From: Polyporus tsugae | Taxonomy: Eukaryota > Basidiomycota > Agaricomycetes > Polyporales > Polyporaceae | Assembly (NCBI GenBank): GCA_024305745.1 | Contig: JAHRBS010000009.1 | Span: forward strand, 2,046,001 to 2,110,000 | Direction of reading: 5' to 3' | Length of the DNA stretch: 64,000 bases | Part shown: positions 58,346 to 64,000 of the stretch, piece after piece | How the letters are laid out: every line of letters starts with the position of its first letter | How positions within the stretch are numbered: the stretch's first letter is position 1 | Notes under the pieces: model-generated | What the model was told of the DNA's origin: nothing | The model's input: only the letters and a program-made list of their open reading frames with translations | The model's database searches: none | Position numbers and translations under genes: made by a program

Positions 58346-59274
58346 GATGGGGCTTGCGGATCGCTGCGGTACGCTCGTTTTCGTTTTCGATCGTACTCAC
58401 GGTTCCTGCTTGGTGTCCTGCGGTTTCGTTTGCTTTTTGTATCGTTATCATTTTTCTTTGCTGTCATCTTGTCGCTCTGCTGCTGGTTACTTAGACATCT
58501 CCGGTGCCCCTACACTCTACCTTCGCGCCATCCCCTTGATCCCCATCCCATATTGATCCCCCCCCATTAAGTATCCTAGTATTACTGATTATGATTTTGT
58601 CGCGGACATTATACCCTAATGCTAGCACATGGTCGTCACGACCAGTACGATACTACCACGATGCCTGTTCATACGATTTTTGCCCACGAATTCATGACCT
58701 GTTATCACCTACCCCCAAAGCTGCGTGAAAGCTAACGCTGACCAACGCCAAAGTAATTGTCTCGCAGAAACCTCGCGTGCCACCTGCTGCAAGTGCTACA
58801 CGGTACTGTATATGTATTACGACAGGCTATTCAACAATGCCAATCCAAAGACCGCCTGTCTACTATGTGTATAATAATGCACATATCTGGCACAACCCAA
58901 CCGTCCATGCCCGAGAGCAACGCATGACCCGCCGAACGCGATTGCGATGTACAAAGACTGACATGTCCATCTGTATGCCCTTGTTCTTCTCGCGCTTCTC
59001 TACCGAACAGACAGCGCGAGTTAAGTGTAAGTTACCTCGGACGCATCGTACCCTCAACTTCCCGTCCGAACGGGGGCCCGGACCCATTTCGTCGAGTGGT
59101 TTCGCCGGCGAAACACTCAACGGGCACGGCCCACCGACCACCGAAGTGCAGACGCCGCGCCCGCGCCCGCGCGTCCCGCCGGCACCGGTGTCAGGCGGGC
59201 TTCGTGTGCGGCGCGGCAGACGTCCCGGGCGCACTGAGACGGCGCCGGCGCCCACGGATCGTCCGGTCGGACAT
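58346..59274. other. Intergenic region between convergent genes
   Basis: 930 bp with no supported gene. A 225-codon plus-strand frame (58777-59451) overlaps the last exon of the mannosyltransferase antisense; its Arg/Pro-rich content is the shadow of GC-rich DNA. Confidence 0.5.
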
Positions 59275-61379
59275 TCACGACAGCGCGACTCGGCGCCACA
59301 GGTTCAGGCAGGAGTACATGTTGTAATCTGTCGGATCCGAGGCCGAGCCTCAGTCAGCTCGCAGCTCTCTTCTCTCTCCAGCTCCACATGGTACCGGGTT
59401 AGCGGCCCCACACCGTGCGCTCCGAACGCCCGCGCAGCCCGGGCGTCCTGACTCGGAGATGTGCCACTGGGGGCTCGAAGGGTGACTCGAGTGGGGACTC
59501 ACCGAAGTTCCCGACATTCGAGCACGAGCAGTTCTTCGCCTTGCGCACGGAGGGCAGATGCGGGCAGTGCATGAAGGGCGGGTGCTGGTAGCCTATGTCG
59601 TCGAAGAAGTGGATCTGGTCTTTGCGTGCGAAGAGCGCGGCGCCGATGCTGTGGACGGGTGCGTCGCCCCAGCGCTGGTGGGTGTTGATCGCACCGTTCA
59701 GGCGTAAGAGACGTTATTGGTTGCGTGAATAGACGTGCGAGGCGCAGGGTGGGGTGAGGAAGGGTGGGGGAGGAGGCGCATGAGCAACGTCAGACAGTGC
59801 AAAAAGGGTGAGGGTCACGAACCTCGTAGTAGAACCCGCCTTTGGACTCGAGGTGCTCGAAGAACTTGCTGTACGCCTCGCCACGCCAGAGATCCATATT
59901 CGCGATCTCGAAATTGCTCCAGACTATGCCGCACCAGTTAGTGAGTCGGAACATCATGATACACGGATAGATGACGCGATACGCACAGTGGCACATGTTG
60001 TAAGTGCCGCCTTCATCGTCAGACAGGAAGGCTAGCGCGTTGTCGGGATCGAGGTATTGAGGATTCGCGTGAGTGAACTCTGCCACGCGTTTAACTATCG
60101 AGTGGCCAGTGTGAAGAGGATGACTACTAGGACGTTACCTTTAACGGCATCCCACAAGGTCGCGACTGTTTGCGGCCACTCGTATAACGAGATCGTGAAT
60201 CCTTGCGGCATTGGGTGTGAGATTAAAGACATATATCCGGATAAGAATGTCTACTCACCGTACATCTTATCGTTCTCCTCCATGAAAAGGAAAGGATCGT
60301 AGTCGGTATCGCAGAAGAAATTGACACCCGGTCTTCTGAGAGATTAGAAGATGACTCGAAAGTAAGCTTGGAGGGGACTACGTACTCTACTCGCCAATAC
60401 CACTTGTAGCTCTGCACGAGTGGGTGTCTGTAGAAGAACTGCTACCTGTTAACTACATCATAGGACAGTCGAGACCGACACGACACTTACGCCGGAGTTG
60501 AAGCGGCACATATTACGATAACTGTTGAAAGCGTCAGTTGTACGTGGGGCAGAGATATCCGGTGGGGGACTGACGAGACGCTTCCTGGAATGGAAGAGCA
60601 GATGAGTCGGAGACCACATGAACAGAACGACAGAGATCTCACCTCCATACACGACATTGTCAGCCTCCATCTGAGCCCTGCCCGCGGCGGCCTTCTCCTC
60701 GTCTATCCAATCCGGTTGGTACCAGTGTTCTTTCGGGATGAGGCCAAAGGAAACGGGGCCTGAGATAGCACTGCTCATCTTCCTGTCGTCGCAAACGTCA
60801 AGGCATCGTCAACAATGCATGCGAGGTGACGACTTGCTCCTTAAATTCTTGGGAGAATGGAACCTCATTGAGGAAGACCCAAGGGTACCCAAATCGCTTG
60901 TTGAAGCGTTCTTCGAGTTGTGTGACGCTGGACAGGGCGCTGGACAGTTCGGAATTGCGTACGAGCATGAGGAGCACGGCGTTGGCCCGTCGTGTGCTGT
61001 TCGTTCCTGGGTCGTACTCAGAGACGGCCGCGGTAGGGGATGGCGGGGGGGATGGAAGAGTTGTAGTGGAAGTAGTGATGGACGCAGTGGCGTTCAAGTT
61101 GGTGAATTCAACGAAGGATTCGTTACCTGTTGGCCATCGGAATACACGGATTGTGATGTTGTACTCCGGTCGTAGGTGTCGGAGGAGAGAATGTAAAGAA
61201 AACTACGTCGCGAACGAGCAACGTCAGCAAGCAGTGACGACTCTGGAGACCGGACGGGTACTCACAAGGAATGTAACAGCCAACCCCAGCCACAATACTG
61301 TTCTGTTGATCCTGAACACTCGGTGTCGTACCGACCGCGTGTAGAACTCTTTGTGGTGGAGGGGCAGCCAGGAAGACAT
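59275..61379 (-). CDS. GT15 alpha-1,2-mannosyltransferase (KRE2/MNT1 family)
   Basis: Golgi type II membrane glycosyltransferase that adds alpha-1,2-mannose to O- and N-glycans using GDP-mannose. ATG at 61379: MSSWLPLHHKEFYTRSVRHR, then a membrane anchor (TVLWLGLAVTFLFSLHSLL). The lumenal domain starts after a Ser/Thr/Pro stem with RRANAVLLMLVRN, LEERFNKRFGYPWVFLNEVP, then FGLIPKEHWYQPDWIDEEKA. Next are SYRNMCRFNSG, SYKWYWRVE joined to PGVNFFCDTDYDPFLFMEEN, which is the conserved YWRVEPG region, and FTISLYEWPQTVATLWDAVK. The YNMCH exon joins WSNFEIANMDLWRGEAYSKF, where the Glu of NFEI is the proposed nucleophile. Then come RWGDAPVHSIGAALFARKDQ, HCPHLPSVRKAKNCSCSNVG, and the last exon YNMYSCLNLWRRVALS, stop at 59275-59277. 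At least nine introns. All family motifs are intact. Confidence 0.9.
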
Positions 61380-62481
61380 GTTGATGGTGTCCCACTAACG
61401 GTGAGCGGGAGATAATAGGGCTCCAGCGCATGCCACCGCCACACTGTTTTGAAGTCGCAGTACTCCGCGCAGTGCCAGTGCTAACAATGCGCAGTCGGGC
61501 GGTTTACACGATGTTCGGAGGCGACGTGCTCCCTGGTGCTCCCTGTAGATTAATAGATTGCCGCTAGACCCATTTTTTCCCGAACGCGACTCAATGGTGT
61601 GCGATTGGAAGGAAGGAATCTGAAAGCCAGTCGTCAGCGGTCCCGAGGTTCCTACTTGGGGGGAAAGGGACCGCCCTATCAAATGACGACGTCGGGCGAT
61701 AGTGGATTTTGCGTTATCTCGTTACATTACCTGGTTCAGTGGAGCCCACGAACTGCCACGCAACAGAGGGTCCCCATGGGCTGAAGGGCAATCATCCAAC
61801 TGTTGCCAGTTGGTCGGGATCGGATAGGCCGAGGTTCGGAGACAGAACTGGTGAGCTCTGAGAACTCGGGCCTCAGGCTCGAACCTATCCAATCCCAACG
61901 GTTGGCGAATGAGCACGACGTACGCAGCACCGCAGCAGAATCTTACTCAAGCTTCAGGCGAGGTGGTCCGCAGCCTGATTCGGGTTATTTATGGATGAAC
62001 GACGTTATAGCAGGAGTCCGAAACAAGGCACGACGAGCTTCCTAGGGAGAAATAGCCGTTTGAATTCGCCGTTAGACATGTGCATGAGTTGTAAGGAGAA
62101 GCGTGGTGGTCACGGTGGGCCGACCATCGGTGGAAGGCCCGGCGTCGGAGTCAGATGGCGGAGCTGGCGCGGAGTGGCGGGATGGCGATGCCGCCGGTGT
62201 GGACTTTGTCTTTCAAATCATGATCGACAACTTTATGCCAGTGGAACAGTATGTACTATGTAGGCATCGTCCGACGGTCGACCTCCTCCGACACCCAACC
62301 GACGCCTGTGGCCAGACCGTGACCTTCAGCTTACCAGTAGTACTGGCGTAGTAATCCAGGCTAGGCTCTCAAGTTGCGGCCACTTCAGACTCTCAACTGA
62401 ACCCACAGTAAGCCTCCAAATTGCAATGGCGACTATCACCTCTAATCTGTCTTTTGTGCTGAAAAAGGTGCACCCACTGGC
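61380..62481. promoter_or_regulatory. Divergent intergenic region
   Basis: 1.1 kb between the start codons of the mannosyltransferase and the F-box gene. Short frames only; no repeat seen. Confidence 0.5.
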
Positions 62482-64000
62482 ATGAACCGCGCGATCGACC
62501 AGCTCCCAAACGAAATCTTAGTTGAAATATTCCTCGAGGTTCAGGCCAAATCGTCACCAAAGAACCCCTGGTATAAGCTCTTGCAAGTATGCAAACGGTG
62601 GTTCGCCGTCGCTCGCGTCTCCCCGGTCCTCTGGCGCGTCGTAGACTTCAAGGATGACATCGACTGGTTGCAATACAACCTCACGTATTCCGGAGATATG
62701 CTCTTGATCCTTCGCTGCTTCTATGTGGAGGAATTCGCGCCCGTTACTTCCCTCGTTTCACGACACGTCCACAGACTTCGCAGCCTCCAACTCGACCTGA
62801 TCTACCGCATATCAGATCACTCACTGGCTTCCCTGTTATATTACTCCATTCCCGCTCTTGAAAAGCTCCATCTAGACTTCGACGCTGACGCGGATGATGG
62901 AGATGAGGAACTAGATCCACTCGATCCCGACGTAAAGGAGGACGAGGAGGGCAACCCGGTCCGGTACCCCTTCTTCTGGTTCCCCCAAGCCGAGCAATTC
63001 CCGCGACTCACCCACCTTTCCTTGGGCCTGTGCGTTGGCTTTTCCCTCCGCTTTCCCGTGATCCCCACCCTGAAGGCACTGGAGTTGGACCGCTGCATCG
63101 CTGCACCGACCATCCCGCTCGAGCAGTTCATCGCAGAGTTTATCGCCAAGCTTCCGGCACTAGAGGAGCTCCGTCTCTGCCGGTTGGAGATCTCGCCATC
63201 GCCAGGTTCCGCCCTCAGATTCCCCCACACTCTCCGCAAGCTCGAGTTCGAGCATTTCCCCCTCTCGGTCGCAAGCTTCCTCTCCAGCCTAGCACCGCTG
63301 CCCAGCGATATGAACGTCCACCTTAGGCGGCGGCTACGCTACTTCGGACCAAACTTGGATCCGGAGTCCCCTGTTACCGCCCTTTACTCCCTTCCGCCTG
63401 ACAGGAGCGTTCTTCCGATCCTCGACCTCGTGGAGACCGTGACCATATACCAGGATGGGTTCGAGAACTACAGCCTGTTCGGCACCACCCCCGCCGGAAC
63501 CAAAGTCGAAATCGCTGCCTGGGTCGCAGAGGACTGTCCCGAGCCGTTAGATTACCTGGCAGACGTCGCAGACGCCTTCAAGAATGCGCCGGTCACGGAG
63601 CTTCGAGTCAACGGCCACGACGAGCACAAGATGGACCAGGAGCAGTGAGCGCGTACTCTTCCGGTCTTCCCCCGTCTACGACGTATCGCGGTTCTGAACA
63701 CGAAGGACGGGGAGTTCGACGCACGGCCGGGCTTGTTGAAGGCGCTCCGTGCCGTACCGTCTGGAACTTTCGAAGTTCCATGCGCCGAGCTGGAGTCCCT
63801 CACCCTCGTAGCCCAGAAGCCTCGACGCGACGCGGAGTTCGCTACCGAGATTGCGGGGTGTTTGACGGAGAGGGCTTCTCGTGGGTGCCGCCTCCAGGAC
63901 CTGTGCGTCATCCTCGTGCGTCCACGGAAAGGTCGCAAGGCTTCGTCGACGTTCCAGGAGCGACAACAGGTGTACACCGACGTGCTCAAGCTGGTAGTAG
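62482..64000 (+). pseudogene. F-box protein with one in-frame TGA; 3' end outside window
   Basis: ATG at 62482: MNRAIDQLPNEILVEIFLEV, then WYKLLQVCKRWFAVARVSPV and LWRVVDF, a complete F-box for SCF ubiquitin-ligase assembly. A long LRR-like region follows (FPRLTHLSLGLCVGFSLRFP, LKALELDRC, LPALEELRLCRLEISP). The frame is open for 388 codons to TGA at 63646-63648, after KMDQEQ. The same frame then stays open to the window end for about 117 codons and keeps protein character (ARTLPVFPRLRRIAVLNTKD, then FEVPCAELESLTLVAQKPRR). A Trp codon (TGG) at the TGA would restore continuity. No intron with good splice sites removes the stop. I therefore call it a probably truncated or pseudogenised member of the expanded basidiomycete F-box family; a sequencing error or strain-specific allele is the other option. 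Its substrate is unknown. Confidence 0.7.

Noticed and set aside
58777..59451. 225-codon plus-strand frame
   Set aside because: Arg/Pro-rich, lacks any family feature, and overlaps the final exon of the GT15 gene antisense.

Overview
This window reads as nuclear DNA of a filamentous basidiomycete, most likely an Agaricomycete wood-decay type; the order cannot be fixed from sequence alone. Genes are split by many GT-AG introns of about 50-75 nt, coding exons are GC-rich, genes sit on both strands with no operons, and the gene families are basidiomycete ones: a group III HAMP-repeat hybrid histidine kinase, a GT15 mannosyltransferase, a Prm10-like ThrE transporter, DUF4246 proteins, an FSH hydrolase and an F-box protein. 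All gene models below were assembled by hand from reading frames, splice sites and family knowledge; nothing was run against a database.

Layout. 0-6 kb: a decayed gene of unknown family, a relic of the DUF4246 locus, a short-chain dehydrogenase (minus) and a divergently transcribed glutathione S-transferase-like gene (plus). 6.3-10.2 kb: a DUF4246 gene (minus) and a DNAJC17-like J-protein gene (plus), each with a nonsense codon in its first exon. 10.9-20.5 kb: M20 dipeptidase (minus), FSH1-type serine hydrolase (plus), a small Cys-rich membrane protein (minus) and a BRD7/9-like bromodomain protein (plus). 20.8-30.8 kb: a nucleotidyltransferase-fold protein (minus), a gene relic, and two tandem copies of an FSP1/AIF-like FAD oxidoreductase with conserved promoters, separated by a decayed LTR-retrotransposon gag. 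33-36.3 kb: ThrE/Prm10-like transporter (minus). 36.3-43.9 kb: about 7.5 kb without a gene I can support. 43.9-49.2 kb: NIK1-type osmosensor kinase (plus). 49.8-53.2 kb: intact DUF4246 (plus) and intact DNAJC17-like gene (minus), convergent. 53.8-64 kb: magnesium-dependent phosphatase-1 (plus), a 570-bp pogo-like inverted-repeat element, a second nucleotidyltransferase-fold paralogue (plus), GT15 mannosyltransferase (minus), and an F-box protein (plus) broken by one in-frame TGA.

The dominant theme is local duplication and decay. Four gene families occur twice or more within 64 kb (DUF4246 with a third fragment, DNAJC17-like, nucletidyltransferase-fold, FSP1-like). The DUF4246/DNAJC17 pair is convergent at 50 kb but divergent at 6-10 kb. 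Only the 50-kb copy is intact, and the 1.5-kb relic carries NIK1 downstream sequence, so the 50-kb locus looks ancestral. No biosynthetic backbone gene, CRISPR array or rRNA was seen. I found no wholly new system; the strongest candidates for novelty are the duplicated DUF4246 putative oxygenases, the duplicated nucleotidyltransferase-fold proteins and the Cys-rich membrane protein.
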